NCBI GenBank assembly: GCA_002280875.1
Contig: NCEV01000016.1
Span: forward strand, 1-49,407
Origin: Caulobacter sp. 32-67-35
GTDB taxonomy: Bacteria > Pseudomonadota > Alphaproteobacteria > Caulobacterales > Caulobacteraceae
DNA: 49,407 bases
Direction: 5' to 3'
The notes under the pieces are model-generated. The model searched no databases and was not told the origin of the DNA. It worked only from the letters and a program-made list of their open reading frames with translations. Positions 8,691-17,644 of the stretch are shown here, one piece after another. Each line of letters opens with the position of its first letter. Position 1 is the first letter of the stretch. The translations under genes were made by a program, and so were the position numbers.

Positions 8691-9998
8691 ATGCGCGTAG
8701 CGATGATTGGCACGGGTTATGTGGGCCTGGTGTCTGGAGCGTGCTTTGCCGATTTCGGTCACGTGGTGACGTGCATCGACAAGGACCCCAGAAAGATCGA
8801 GCGGCTGGAAAAGGGCGAGATCCCGATCTTCGAGCCCGGTTTGGATGATCTGGTCGCCCGCAATGTCCGCGAAGGCCGACTGTTCTTCACCCTCGAAGGT
8901 GCGGACGCTATCAAGAACGCCGACGCGGTGTTCATCGCCGTGGGTACGCCCACCCGTCGCGGCGACGGCCATGCAGACCTGTCCTATGTCTACGCCGCCG
9001 CCGAAGAGATCGCCGGCCTGATCGACGGCTTTACGGTGATCGTCACCAAGTCGACCGTACCGGTGGGCACTGGCGATGAGGTTGAGGCGATCATCAAGCG
9101 CGTGCGCCCCGACGCCCAGTTCGCGGTAGTCTCCAACCCCGAGTTCCTTCGCGAAGGCGCGGCGATCGAAGACTTCAAGCGTCCTGACCGCGTGGTGGTT
9201 GGCACCGAGGACGAGCGCGCCCAGGCGGTGATGCGCGAGCTTTATCGCCCGCTGTCGCTAAACGAGACGCCCATCGTCTTCACCGGCCGGCGGACCAGCG
9301 AGCTGATCAAGTACGCGGCCAACGCCTTCCTGGCGATGAAGATCACCTTCATCAACGAGATGGCCGACCTCTGCGAAAAGGTCGGGGCCGACGTGCAGCA
9401 GGTGGCCAAGGGCATCGGCCTGGACAAGCGGATCGGCGGCAAGTTCCTCAATGCCGGTCCCGGCTATGGCGGATCGTGTTTCCCGAAGGACACCATCGCC
9501 CTGGTCCGCACGGCCCAGCAGTATGGCGCGCCGGTCAAGCTGATCGAGACCACGGTGGCCGTGAACGACGCCCGCAAGAAGGCCATGGCGACCAAGGTCG
9601 CCGACGCCATCGGTTTGAGCGATCTGACCGGCAAGACCATTGGTGTTCTGGGCGTGACCTTCAAGCCCAACACCGACGATATGCGCGACGCCCCCAGCCT
9701 CGACATCCTGCCGGCCCTGCAGGCGATGGGCGCGACGGTGCAGGCCTATGACCCCGAAGGCGCCAAGGAAGCGGCTCACATGCTGCCGGGCGTCGACTTC
9801 AAGGCCGGCGCGTATGAGGCCGCCGAGGGCGCCGACGCCCTGGTGATCCTGACCGAATGGGACCAGTTCCGGGCTCTGGACCTCGATCGCCTGAAGCTGT
9901 TGATGAACAGCCCGGTCGTGGTCGATCTGCGCAATGTCTACAAGCCCGGCGAGATGGTCCGCCATGGCTTCACCTACGCCTCGATCGGGCGTGGTTGA
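8691..9998 (+). CDS. ugd: UDP-glucose 6-dehydrogenase
   Basis: The 435-residue enzyme oxidises UDP-glucose to UDP-glucuronate with two NAD. The N-terminal Rossmann motif GTGYVG is at residues 7-12. The catalytic cysteine is Cys263 in GYGGSCFPKD, and the C-terminal UDP-binding domain begins near GVLGVTFKPNTDDMRDAPS. Length is normal. The ATG at 8691 has CAGGA upstream. It is followed after only three bases by an epimerase that would act on its product, so the two form a tight operon making UDP-glucuronate and probably UDP-galacturonate for surface polysaccharide. Confidence 0.94.
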   Translation: MRVAMIGTGYVGLVSGACFADFGHVVTCIDKDPRKIERLEKGEIPIFEPGLDDLVARNVREGRLFFTLEGADAIKNADAVFIAVGTPTRRGDGHADLSYVYAAAEEIAGLIDGFTVIVTKSTVPVGTGDEVEAIIKRVRPDAQFAVVSNPEFLREGAAIEDFKRPDRVVVGTEDERAQAVMRELYRPLSLNETPIVFTGRRTSELIKYAANAFLAMKITFINEMADLCEKVGADVQQVAKGIGLDKRIGGKFLNAGPGYGGSCFPKDTIALVRTAQQYGAPVKLIETTVAVNDARKKAMATKVADAIGLSDLTGKTIGVLGVTFKPNTDDMRDAPSLDILPALQAMGATVQAYDPEGAKEAAHMLPGVDFKAGAYEAAEGADALVILTEWDQFRALDLDRLKLLMNSPVVVDLRNVYKPGEMVRHGFTYASIGRG

Positions 9999-10001
9999 AC
10001 C

Positions 10002-10991
10002 ATGCCGACGCCGATCATCGTCCCTCCTGTCATTGTAACGGGCGCGGCCGGTTTCATCGGCATGCATGTGGCCGAGCGCCTGCTTGATCGCGGCGAGACG
10101 GTCATCGGCGTCGACAATTTCAACGCCTATTACGACCCGGCCCTGAAAGACGCCCGGGCTGCCCGGCTGCACAGCCGGCCTGGCTTCACGATGATCCGGA
10201 TGGACATCGCCGAGCACGAGGCCCTGCTGGAGCTGGTGAAGTCGTCGGGCGCCAAGCGTATCGTGCATTTGGCCGCCCAGGCCGGGGTCCGCTACTCGAT
10301 CGACAATCCGTTCGCCTATGAGCGCTCCAATCTGGCCGGCCATATGGCGGTGCTGGAGGCCTGCCGCCATGCTGGCGTCGAGCATCTGGTCTATGCCTCG
10401 TCCAGCAGCGTCTATGGCGACCGGCCGCTGAACGGCTCAGGCTTCAAGGAAACCGACCCGGCCGAGACGCCGGTATCGCTCTATGCCGCCACCAAGCGCT
10501 CCTGCGAGCTGATCAGCCAGAGCTACGCCAAGCTCTACGGCTTTCCGCAGTCTGGCCTGCGCTTCTTCACCGTCTATGGCCCCTGGGGCCGGCCCGATAT
10601 GGCCTATTACGGCTTCACCCAGAAGATCCTCGCGGGCGAGCCCATCGAGGTCTACGGCGAGGGCAAGATGGCCCGCGACTTCACCTACATCGATGACATC
10701 GTCGACGGGGTCGTCGGGGTTCTGGATCACCCTCCTGCCCGTGGCGGGCACGAAATCTACAATATCGGCGACAACGACCCGGTTGGGCTGATGGAGATGA
10801 TCTCGACCCTTGAAGCCACGCTCGGCGCCCAGGCTACCAAGATCATGCGGTCCATGCAGCCCGGCGATGTCACCGCCACCTTCGCCAATATCGACAAGCT
10901 TCACGCCCTCACCGGTTACAAGCCCAAGGTCAGGCTAGCCGAGGGGCTTCGAAGGTTCGTCGAATGGCAGCGGGCCTATTCTGGCGTCTGA
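10002..10991 (+). CDS. NAD-dependent sugar epimerase, UDP-glucuronate 4-epimerase type
   Basis: The 329-residue protein belongs to the extended SDR family. The NAD-binding motif GAAGFIG is at residues 14-20, followed by VIGVDNFNAYYDPALK, a stretch typical of UDP-glucuronate 4-epimerases. The Ser-rich YASSSSVYG segment and the catalytic YAATK (Tyr161, Lys165) follow. GLRFFTVYGPWGRPDMA also fits the GalE6/LpsL/Cap1J group. The likely reaction is UDP-glucuronate to UDP-galacturonate. It starts three bases after ugd and is surely co-transcribed. Its last 16 bases overlap the 3' end of the convergent exporter gene. The exact sugar specificity is inferred, so no gene symbol is given. Confidence 0.88.
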   Translation: MPTPIIVPPVIVTGAAGFIGMHVAERLLDRGETVIGVDNFNAYYDPALKDARAARLHSRPGFTMIRMDIAEHEALLELVKSSGAKRIVHLAAQAGVRYSIDNPFAYERSNLAGHMAVLEACRHAGVEHLVYASSSSVYGDRPLNGSGFKETDPAETPVSLYAATKRSCELISQSYAKLYGFPQSGLRFFTVYGPWGRPDMAYYGFTQKILAGEPIEVYGEGKMARDFTYIDDIVDGVVGVLDHPPARGGHEIYNIGDNDPVGLMEMISTLEATLGAQATKIMRSMQPGDVTATFANIDKLHALTGYKPKVRLAEGLRRFVEWQRAYSGV

Positions 10992-11890
10992 ACTTTCACG
11001 GTCGCCGCGCGCTTCGACACCTGATGCTCGCGCCATGAGATGAACAGGGTCGAGCCCACCACGATAACCGCCCCGATCAGGGTCACCGTCTTCGGGACTT
11101 CGTGGAACAGCAGGAAACCGACCAGCACCGCGAAGACCAGCCGCGTATAGTCGATCGGCGCCATCACCGCCGCCTCACCCAGTTGCATCCCCTTGATATA
11201 GGCGCCTTGCGTCAGGGTGCCGATCACGCCCATCGCCGCCAGCAGGCCAAGATCGGGCCAGCTGGGCCAGCGCCAGACGAACAGAGCCGGCGGGATCGAG
11301 AACGCCAGGCCCAGCACCGCCGCATAGACCAGCAGGGTGAAGGGGCTGTGGTCGCGGGTCATCACCTTCATCCCGGTGATGGTCAGGGCAAAGAGCAGGG
11401 CCGCCGCCAGAGCCGCGGCCTGGGGCCAGCCTACCCAGCCCCCGGAGCCGTCAGCCCCTGGTTGCAGCATGATCAGCACCCCCAGAAATCCGATCACCGC
11501 CGCGCTGATCCGCAAGGGTCCGATCGGCTCGCGCAGGATCAGGCCGGCGAACGGCACCAGCCATAGGGTCCGTGTGAACGACAGCGCATTGGCGTCGGCC
11601 AGCGGCAGTTCCTGATAGGCGTAAAAGCTGAGGATCAGGGCCAGGACCCCGGCGCTGGACCGGAAGATCAGGATGCCCGGCCGGGTGGTGTGAAACGTCC
11701 CGCGCCAGTCGCGGGCCATCAGCGGCAACAGAATCAGCACGCCCGCCAGTTGGCGATAGAAGGTCTGAAGGGCGGCCGGATAGCCCGGGCCCAGATACTT
11801 GATCAGCGTGGTCATCGCCGTGAAGCCGACCGCCGAGGCTAGCATCCACAGCGCGCCACGCAGGTTGGGCGTTAGGACGATGGCCGTCAC
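10976..11890 (-). CDS. DMT superfamily permease (EamA, two repeats)
   Basis: This 304-residue inner-membrane protein has ten predicted helices arranged as two EamA repeats of five (about residues 8-140 and 155-285). The second repeat contains MGVIGTLTQGAYIKGMQLGEAAVMAPIDYTRLVFA, a typical DMT exporter stretch. Substrates in this family are diverse small metabolites and cannot be called from sequence. The start is GTG at 11890, overlapping the stop of the upstream SDR gene by four bases (GTGA), so the two are translationally coupled. Its 3' end overlaps the epimerase gene by 16 bases on the other strand. Confidence 0.88.
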   Translation of the reverse strand: MTAIVLTPNLRGALWMLASAVGFTAMTTLIKYLGPGYPAALQTFYRQLAGVLILLPLMARDWRGTFHTTRPGILIFRSSAGVLALILSFYAYQELPLADANALSFTRTLWLVPFAGLILREPIGPLRISAAVIGFLGVLIMLQPGADGSGGWVGWPQAAALAAALLFALTITGMKVMTRDHSPFTLLVYAAVLGLAFSIPPALFVWRWPSWPDLGLLAAMGVIGTLTQGAYIKGMQLGEAAVMAPIDYTRLVFAVLVGFLLFHEVPKTVTLIGAVIVVGSTLFISWREHQVSKRAATVKVQTPE

Positions 11891-12789
11891 CCGGCCCCGC
11901 CGCCCTGGTTTCCTTGGGGGGCCATGGCAGCCCGCATCTGCTCGGCCTGTTCGGGGGTGATGCCCATGGCCGAAAGGATCGGCGACGGCGCGCTCTTGTC
12001 CCAGCTGCTGCGGCCGCCCACCGTAATGCCGCCGTCGACCACGATATGGGTGCCGGTCACGAATTCGGAGTCGTCACTGGCCAGGTACAGCGCGGCGCGG
12101 GCGATGTCCTCGGGCAGGCCGGCCTTAGGGATCGGCTGGATCTTGGGACCCACCTCGGCGACGCGGGCGGCCATCTGGTCGGCGACCTCGCGCGGCAAAC
12201 CCATCGAGGCGCCGAAGATCGAGGTGGCGATCAGGCCGGGGCAGATGGCGTTGACCCGGATCCGGTCGGGCGAGAGCTCGGCCGCCGCGCAGCGGCTCAT
12301 ATGGATCACGGCGCACTTGGCGGTCGAATAGGCCAGGGGGCCAAAGCCTGCCTGCAGGCCGGCGATCGAGGCGGTGTTGATGATCGAGCCGCCGCCGCGC
12401 TCCAGCATCAGCGGCACGGCGTATTTCATGCCCAGGGCCGGGCCGCGCACGAGCAGGGCGAAGGTTTGGTCCCAACCTTCGGCGGTCATGTCGGCCACGC
12501 CAAGCGGCGTGCCCCCGTGACCGGCATTGTTGAACAGGATGTCGAGCCCGCCGAAAGCGTCCTTGGCCATGTTCACGGCCCTGGCGATGTCGGCCTCGAC
12601 GGTGACGTCGCAGCGGGCGAAGCGGACGTGATCAGGGAAGCGCTTTTCCAGCATTGCGCCCTTGTCGTCCTGCAGGTCGGCGGCGATGACGCTGGCGCCC
12701 TCGGCGACGAACAGTTCGACCGCGCCCAGGCCGATGCCCGAGCAAGCTCCAGTGATCACGGCGACCTTGCCGTTCAGACGTCCAGCCAT
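11887..12789 (-). CDS. Short-chain dehydrogenase/reductase, classical SDR
   Basis: The 300-residue protein has the classical SDR layout: TGACSGIG (residues 13-20) for NAD(P) binding, ADLQDDKG after beta-2, FNNAGHGG, the catalytic Ser in NTASIAG and the catalytic YSTAK. The C-terminal VTGTHIVVDGGITVGGRSSWD is the usual final strand region, followed by a longer tail of about 40 residues (ending EQMRAAMAPQGNQGGGAG) that typical 250-residue SDRs lack. The substrate is unknown. It is translationally coupled to the EamA exporter downstream, hinting that the exporter may handle a product of this enzyme, which is inference only. Confidence 0.87.
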   Translation of the reverse strand: MAGRLNGKVAVITGACSGIGLGAVELFVAEGASVIAADLQDDKGAMLEKRFPDHVRFARCDVTVEADIARAVNMAKDAFGGLDILFNNAGHGGTPLGVADMTAEGWDQTFALLVRGPALGMKYAVPLMLERGGGSIINTASIAGLQAGFGPLAYSTAKCAVIHMSRCAAAELSPDRIRVNAICPGLIATSIFGASMGLPREVADQMAARVAEVGPKIQPIPKAGLPEDIARAALYLASDDSEFVTGTHIVVDGGITVGGRSSWDKSAPSPILSAMGITPEQAEQMRAAMAPQGNQGGGAG

Positions 12790-12869
12790 TGTAGAGTTCC
12801 TCTCGCTCCCGCCCGATCTCTGCTGGATCGGTGATCAGCGATCATACTCGCGGAGGACAGAGGCCTTGG

Positions 12870-13745
12870 CTAGCCTGGAAAGGCGGTCGCGCCGTCGATC
12901 TGGGTCGCCGGCCGGGTCAGGAAGGCCTGGCGTAGATCAGCCATCGCCGGCCCGACCAGGAACCAGGGCTCGACGCAATAGCGCGAGAACAGCCGGCGCG
13001 GATCGGCCAGCAGCCGGAACAGCCATTCGACGCCCATCTGGCCCATCCAGCGCGGGGCCGCCTTCTGGACGCCGGCCTCGTAGTCAAAGGCCCCGCCGAC
13101 CGTGAAGTGGGCGCAGGGGCTGGTGATGGCCTTGTGGTTTTCCAGCACCCAGATCTCCTGGCGCGGCATGCCCATGCCGACCAGCAGGATGTGAGGCTTG
13201 AAGGCGTTGATCGCCTCGACCACCGCCGTGTTTTCCGCCGAACCGGGGCTGGCGTCGAAATAGCCGTGATGGGTGGCCAGCTCGACGCCCGGATGGTCGG
13301 CCAGGATTGTCTCGCTCGCCGCCTCGGCCACGCCAGGGGCGCCGCCCACGAAGAAGACCCGCCAGTTTTCAGCGCTGGCCTTGGCCCAGAAGAAGTCGCG
13401 CCAGTCCAGATAGGTGCAACGATGGAATTGCCGGCTGGAGCGGCCGATCACCCGAGCCCAGGCCAGCAGCGGCGTCGAATCCACCTCGACCAGGTCGGCG
13501 GCGGTGAAGAAGTCCCGCACCCTGGCGCTCTTGCGGGCCAGGTACAGGCTGTGGAGATTGTGGTTGGCGATAATCGAGGAGACGCCCCGGTTCAGCCGCG
13601 CGGCGACGAAATGGAAGACCTCTTCATGGCGCACCAGATCCATGGTCTCGCCCAGCAGCTTGACCCGCTCATTGGCGCGCCGCTTGAGGCGGAACGGTCG
13701 GGCGCCTCCCTGCGGGGCCGGAACGGATGGAGCAGTCTGAGACAT
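12870..13745 (-). CDS. hfsJ: WecG/TagA/CpsF glycosyltransferase, HfsJ-like
   Basis: This 291-residue GT26 enzyme would transfer a sugar onto a lipid-linked acceptor at the inner membrane. Recognisable family segments are VDSTPLLAWARVIG, WRVFFVGGAPG, the signature LLVGMGMPRQEIW, GGAFDYEAG and a C-terminal basic/aromatic membrane-docking stretch with WLFRLLADPRRLFSRY. In Caulobacter a transferase of this family (HfsJ) makes holdfast polysaccharide and is inhibited by HfiA. I assign the name from family plus position near galE and the MHYT-GGDEF-EAL gene, so the orthology is likely but not proven here. Its first base follows 123 bases of spacer after the quinone-reductase stop. Confidence 0.75.
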   Translation of the reverse strand: MSQTAPSVPAPQGGARPFRLKRRANERVKLLGETMDLVRHEEVFHFVAARLNRGVSSIIANHNLHSLYLARKSARVRDFFTAADLVEVDSTPLLAWARVIGRSSRQFHRCTYLDWRDFFWAKASAENWRVFFVGGAPGVAEAASETILADHPGVELATHHGYFDASPGSAENTAVVEAINAFKPHILLVGMGMPRQEIWVLENHKAITSPCAHFTVGGAFDYEAGVQKAAPRWMGQMGVEWLFRLLADPRRLFSRYCVEPWFLVGPAMADLRQAFLTRPATQIDGATAFPG

Positions 13746-13827
13746 CAGCGGCTTTCGTGAGAACCGCGTTCAGTCTTGGGGATGGCCCGTAAGCATCCCG
13801 ATAAATTTCGTCCTTAGCGAGGGTTAA

Positions 13828-13856
13828 CCCTGACGACGAGCGGCTCGCCGTCAGGG
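13828..13856 (-). terminator. Imperfect palindrome after the quinone-reductase gene
   Basis: CCCTGACG (13828-13835) pairs with CGTCAGGG (13849-13856), and the interior CGAG/CTCG can extend the stem. It begins 12 bases beyond the minus-strand stop at 13869. There is no T-run after it, so it may be a weak or Rho-assisted terminator. Confidence 0.45.
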
Positions 13857-13868
13857 CCAGGAACGGCC

Positions 13869-14867
13869 TTAGTCGTTGGTCACGACCACCTTGCCCATGG
13901 CCTTGCGGCTGGCGAGGTGAGCGATGGCGTCGCCGGCCTTGGCCAGCGGGAAGCGCTCGGAAACGTGCGGCTTGATCTTGCCCTCGGCATAGAGGGCCAT
14001 CAGTTCCTTGACGTTCTGGGCATGGCCGGCCGGATCGCGAGCCACCGAGGCGCCCCAGAACACGCCGACGATGTCGCAGGACTTGAGCAGGGTGAGGTTC
14101 AGCGGAATCTTGGGAATGCCCGAGGGGAAGCCGATCACCAGGAAGCGGCCGTTCCAGCCGGCGGCGCGGATGGTGGCTTCCGAATAGTCGCCGCCGACCG
14201 CGTCATAGGCCACGTCCCAGCCATTGGGGCCGCAGGCTTCCTTGATCAGATTGGCCAGCGCCTTCTGGCCGTCCTTGTCGAATGGACCGCGCGGATAGAC
14301 GACGCCGCTGTCGGCGCCGTGGGCGATGGCCAGATCGACCTTCTCCTGGCTGGAGGCCGCTGCGATGACTCGCGCCCCTGCTGCCTTGCCCAGCTCAACG
14401 GCCGCCAGGCCAACGCCGCCGGCCGCGCCCAGCACCAGCAGGGTCTCGCCAGCCTTCAGGCTGCCGCGATCCTTCAGGGCGTAATAGGAGGTGCCGTAGG
14501 TCAAGATAAACGCCGCCGCTTCATCGAAGGGCATGTTGTCGGGAATCTTGGTGCAGCGGCCCTCTTCCAGGGCCAGCTTCTCGGCCATGCCGCCCCAGCC
14601 GGTCGAGGCCAGCACCCGGTCGCCGACCTTGAACTTCGTCACGCCCTCGCCGACGGCGGCGATCAGGCCCGAGACCTCGCCGCCCGGGGCGAAGGGGCGG
14701 GTTGGCTTGAACTGGTACTTGTCCTCGATGATCAGCACGTCGGGATAGTTGACCCCGCAGGCCTTGACGTCGATCAGCACCTGGCCGGGACCGGCCACGG
14801 GATCGGGCAGTTCCGACAATTCCAGGGTTTCGGGGCCGCCGACCACCGTGCTGAGAACCGCCTTCAT
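13869..14867 (-). CDS. NADPH:quinone oxidoreductase family protein (MDR, zinc-independent)
   Basis: The 332-residue protein is a medium-chain dehydrogenase/reductase of the quinone reductase branch. The start is the ATG at 14867 (MKAVLSTVVGGPETLELSEL) with GGGAGAA upstream; a longer in-frame extension to 14999 would run through palindromic repeats and is rejected. The catalytic GroES-like domain contains ACGVNYPDVLIIEDKYQ, and the nucleotide-binding motif is LGAAGGVGLAAVELGKAAGARVIAAA. It lacks the Cys cluster for structural zinc. The substrate is not identifiable; close relatives reduce quinones or enoyl thioesters. It is divergent from the isoaspartyl peptidase gene across 166 bases that hold two hairpin elements. 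Confidence 0.88.
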   Translation of the reverse strand: MKAVLSTVVGGPETLELSELPDPVAGPGQVLIDVKACGVNYPDVLIIEDKYQFKPTRPFAPGGEVSGLIAAVGEGVTKFKVGDRVLASTGWGGMAEKLALEEGRCTKIPDNMPFDEAAAFILTYGTSYYALKDRGSLKAGETLLVLGAAGGVGLAAVELGKAAGARVIAAASSQEKVDLAIAHGADSGVVYPRGPFDKDGQKALANLIKEACGPNGWDVAYDAVGGDYSEATIRAAGWNGRFLVIGFPSGIPKIPLNLTLLKSCDIVGVFWGASVARDPAGHAQNVKELMALYAEGKIKPHVSERFPLAKAGDAIAHLASRKAMGKVVVTND

Positions 14868-14903
14868 CTGTCTTCTCCCGTCGTTATTCGCTAAGAGGCC
14901 GGC

Positions 14904-14946
14904 GGAGCCTGCCCGTTTCTTGAAACGGGCTAAGCAGGCTCCTTTT
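14904..14946. repeat. Long hairpin with U-rich end, in a divergent promoter region
   Basis: GGAGCCTGC (14904-14912) pairs with GCAGGCTCC (14934-14942), and the inner CCGTTT/AAACGG extends the stem, leaving a five-base bulge on one side. TTTT follows at 14943-14946 on the plus strand, giving a terminator shape. It lies upstream of both divergent genes, an odd place for a terminator. It could be part of a mosaic intergenic repeat with the next palindrome or a fold in one of the leaders. Confidence 0.6.
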
Positions 14947-14953
14947 GAATATG

Positions 14954-15005
14954 TAGAGCATGGCAAACGCCGAAACCGGCATCCACTTTCGGCTGCCATG
15001 CTCTA
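14954..15005. repeat. RIME-like palindromic intergenic repeat
   Basis: The ends TAGAGCATGGC (14954-14964) and GCCATGCTCTA (14995-15005) are perfect 11-base inverted repeats. An inner pair GCCGAAA (14969-14975) and TTTCGGC (14987-14993) makes a second stem. The core with CGAAACCGG...CCACTTTCGG and the GAGCATG ends resemble the mosaic intergenic palindromes repeated many times in Rhizobium and Caulobacter-group genomes. Copies elsewhere in this genome are expected but cannot be seen in this window. Confidence 0.75.
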
Positions 15006-15033
15006 ACGCAGGGCGCGCGGCCAAGGAAGCGGA

Positions 15034-15909
15034 ATGTCAAACAAACGTTTTAGTCTCGCCCTGCACGGCGGCGCGGGTTCTGCCCCGGGTCATGACTACA
15101 GCACCGAGATCGCCCACATGCGCGGTCTGGTCGGGGTGGCGCGCGACCGTCTGGCCGCTGGAGCCAGCGCCCTGGACGTCGCCGTCGAAACCGTCGTCGC
15201 CCTGGAAGCCAGCGGCCTCTACATCGCCGGCAAGGGCGCCTCGCCCAATGCGGCGGGGGCCTATGAGCTGGACGCCTGTCTGATGGACGGAGCCACCGGC
15301 CGGGCGGGCTCGATCGCCGCGCTACAGGGTTTCGAGAGCCCGATCCTGGCGGCCCGGGCGGTGATGGAAAAGACCCCGCACGTGATGCTGGCCGGTGAGG
15401 GCGCCATGGCCTTCGCACGGTCGCAGGGCCTGAAGGAAATCGCCGATCCGGAGCGCTGGTTCACCCAGGCGGGAGCGTTCGAGAGCAATCATCCGCCCGA
15501 CCACCCCGCCGGAACTGTGGGCTGCGTTGTCCGAGACGCCGAGGGTCGCTTGGCGGCCGCCACCTCGACGGCCGGGGTGTTCGGCAAGATGCCGGGGCGC
15601 ATCGGCGACAGCCCGCTGATCGGGGCCGGCGCCTGGGCCGACGACACCGTCGCCGTCTCCTGCACCGGCCAGGGCGAATACTTCATCCGCACGGCGGTGG
15701 CGGTGCAGATCGCCCACCGCATGAGGTTCGGCGGCGAGAGCCTGGAGCAGGCCGCGGCCGCCGCCATCGCCGGGGTCGCGGCCCTGGGCGGCGACGGCGG
15801 ACTGATCAGCATCGACCGGGACGGTAGTGTCGCCATGCCGTTCGCCTCGGACGGCGTCAAACGCGCCGCCCTGCTGCCGGACGGAACAATCTTCAGCGCG
15901 GCGTTCTAA
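15034..15909 (+). CDS. iaaA: Isoaspartyl peptidase / plant-type L-asparaginase (Ntn hydrolase)
   Basis: This 291-residue enzyme is made as a precursor that cleaves itself to expose a threonine nucleophile, Thr161 in HPAGTVGCV. It then hydrolyses isoaspartyl dipeptides and L-asparagine. The N-terminal LALHGGAGS and [21 protein letters not shown] are conserved in the alpha subunit, while [14 protein letters not shown] and [11 protein letters not shown] are the beta-subunit substrate-binding segments. The length is normal. The start ATG at 15034 is preceded by AAGGAAGCGG. It is followed 50 bases later by pgm and may be co-transcribed with it. Confidence 0.9.
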   Translation: MSNKRFSLALHGGAGSAPGHDYSTEIAHMRGLVGVARDRLAAGASALDVAVETVVALEASGLYIAGKGASPNAAGAYELDACLMDGATGRAGSIAALQGFESPILAARAVMEKTPHVMLAGEGAMAFARSQGLKEIADPERWFTQAGAFESNHPPDHPAGTVGCVVRDAEGRLAAATSTAGVFGKMPGRIGDSPLIGAGAWADDTVAVSCTGQGEYFIRTAVAVQIAHRMRFGGESLEQAAAAAIAGVAALGGDGGLISIDRDGSVAMPFASDGVKRAALLPDGTIFSAAF

Positions 15910-15959
15910 AGGCTCGTCGCCGAATTGAACGCGCAACCTTGGATCGATAGGCTTCTCAC

Positions 15960-17630
15960 ATGCACGACCGCGCTGGCCAGTTGGCCCACCCCGAAGACCT
16001 GATCGATCTGGCCGCCCTGACCGGCGCCTATTTCGAGCGCCAGCCCGACATGGCCAATCCCGCCCAGCGCGTGGCCTTCGGCACCTCCGGCCACCGGGGC
16101 TCCAGCCTCGACGGGGCGTTCAACGAGGCCCACATCCTGGCGATCACCCAGTCGATCGTCGAATACCGCGCCGCCCAGGGGATCACCGGCCCGATCTTCG
16201 TTGGCCGCGACACCCACGGCCTGTCCGAGCCCGCCTGGCGCACGGTGGTCGAGGTGCTGGTCGCCAATGGCGTCGAAACCCTGATCGATGACCGCGACGG
16301 CTTCACCCCCACGCCGGCGGTGTCGCACGCCATCCTGGCCTTCAATCGCGGAAAGACCACGGGCCTGGCCGACGGCATCCTGATCACCCCGTCGCACAAC
16401 CCGCCCCGCGACGGCGGCATCAAGTACAATCCCCCGTCCGGTGGGCCAGCCGATAGTTCGGCCACCTCGGCGATCGCCAACCGCGCCAACCAGTTGATCG
16501 AGGGCGGGCTGGCGGATGTGCGCCGCATCCCGTTCGAGCGGGCCATCAGTGAAGCGAAGCGCTTCGACTTCGTGGGCCGCTATGTCGATGACCTGCCCAG
16601 CGTGCTGGATCTCGACATCATCCGCGAGGCCGGCGTGAAGATCGGCGCCGACCCGCTGGGCGGGGCCAGCGTCGGCTATTGGGGTCAGATCGCCGACCGA
16701 CACCGTCTGGACCTGACCGTGGTAAACCCCGCCGTTGATCCGCGCTGGGCCTTCATGCCGCTGGATACCGACGGCAAGATCCGCATGGACTGCTCGTCGC
16801 CCTCGGCCATGGCCAATCTGATCAAGGCGATGGCCAGCGGGGCGGCCTATGACGTCGCCACTGGCAATGACGCCGACGCTGACCGGCATGGCATCGTCAC
16901 CCCCGACGGCGGGCTGATGAACCCCAACCACTTTCTGGCCGCCTCGATCGCGTACCTGTTCAGCCATCGCGACAGCTGGGGCGCGAACGTGGCCGTGGGC
17001 AAGACACTGGTCTCGTCCTCGATGATCGACCGCGTGGTGGCCGGCCTTGGCCGGACGCTTCTGGAGGTGCCTGTCGGGTTCAAGCATTTCGTGCCGGGCC
17101 TGCTGGACGGCAGCGTCGGTTTCGGTGGCGAGGAATCAGCCGGGGCTGCGTTTCTGCGCCGGGACGGGACTGTCTGGACGACCGACAAGGACGGAATCCT
17201 GCTGGCCCTGCTGGCCGCCGAGATCCAGGGTCGCACCGGACGCAGCGCCAGCCAGCTCTATGATGATCTCGCGGGCCAATACGGCCGTCCGTCCTATGCC
17301 CGCCTCGACGCGCCGGCCAGTCGGGCCGAGAAGGCGCGCCTCGCCGCGCTGAGCCCGTCCGATGTCACCGCCACCACTCTGGCCGGTGAGCCGATCATCG
17401 CGACCCTGACCAGCGCTCCTGGCAACGGCGAGGCCATCGGTGGCCTGAAGGTGGTGACCCAGAACGCCTGGTTCGCGGCGCGGCCGTCAGGCACCGAGGA
17501 CGTCTACAAGATCTATGCAGAGTCATTCCTGGGGGATGAGCATCTGAAGCAGGTACAGGATGAGGCCCGGGAGGTGGTGGCCGGCGCCTTGACAGGCGAG
17601 GGGGTGTCCCTGTCGTCATCGCGCGCCTAG
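15960..17630 (+). CDS. pgm: Phosphoglucomutase (alpha-D-glucose phosphate specific)
   Basis: The 556-residue enzyme interconverts glucose-6-phosphate and glucose-1-phosphate, the precursor of UDP-glucose used by galE and ugd in the same window. The phosphoserine is Ser145 in [11 protein letters not shown]. The metal-binding loop [10 protein letters not shown] puts aspartates at 304, 306 and 308. The sugar-binding GGEESAG and the phosphate-binding [15 protein letters not shown] near the C terminus are intact. The N-terminal [11 protein letters not shown] is also typical of the bacterial Pgm group. Length matches the family (about 546). Confidence 0.94.
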   Translation: MHDRAGQLAHPEDLIDLAALTGAYFERQPDMANPAQRVAFGTSGHRGSSLDGAFNEAHILAITQSIVEYRAAQGITGPIFVGRDTHGLSEPAWRTVVEVLVANGVETLIDDRDGFTPTPAVSHAILAFNRGKTTGLADGILITPSHNPPRDGGIKYNPPSGGPADSSATSAIANRANQLIEGGLADVRRIPFERAISEAKRFDFVGRYVDDLPSVLDLDIIREAGVKIGADPLGGASVGYWGQIADRHRLDLTVVNPAVDPRWAFMPLDTDGKIRMDCSSPSAMANLIKAMASGAAYDVATGNDADADRHGIVTPDGGLMNPNHFLAASIAYLFSHRDSWGANVAVGKTLVSSSMIDRVVAGLGRTLLEVPVGFKHFVPGLLDGSVGFGGEESAGAAFLRRDGTVWTTDKDGILLALLAAEIQGRTGRSASQLYDDLAGQYGRPSYARLDAPASRAEKARLAALSPSDVTATTLAGEPIIATLTSAPGNGEAIGGLKVVTQNAWFAARPSGTEDVYKIYAESFLGDEHLKQVQDEAREVVAGALTGEGVSLSSSRA

Positions 17631-17644
17631 ACCTGCCAGGCTCT

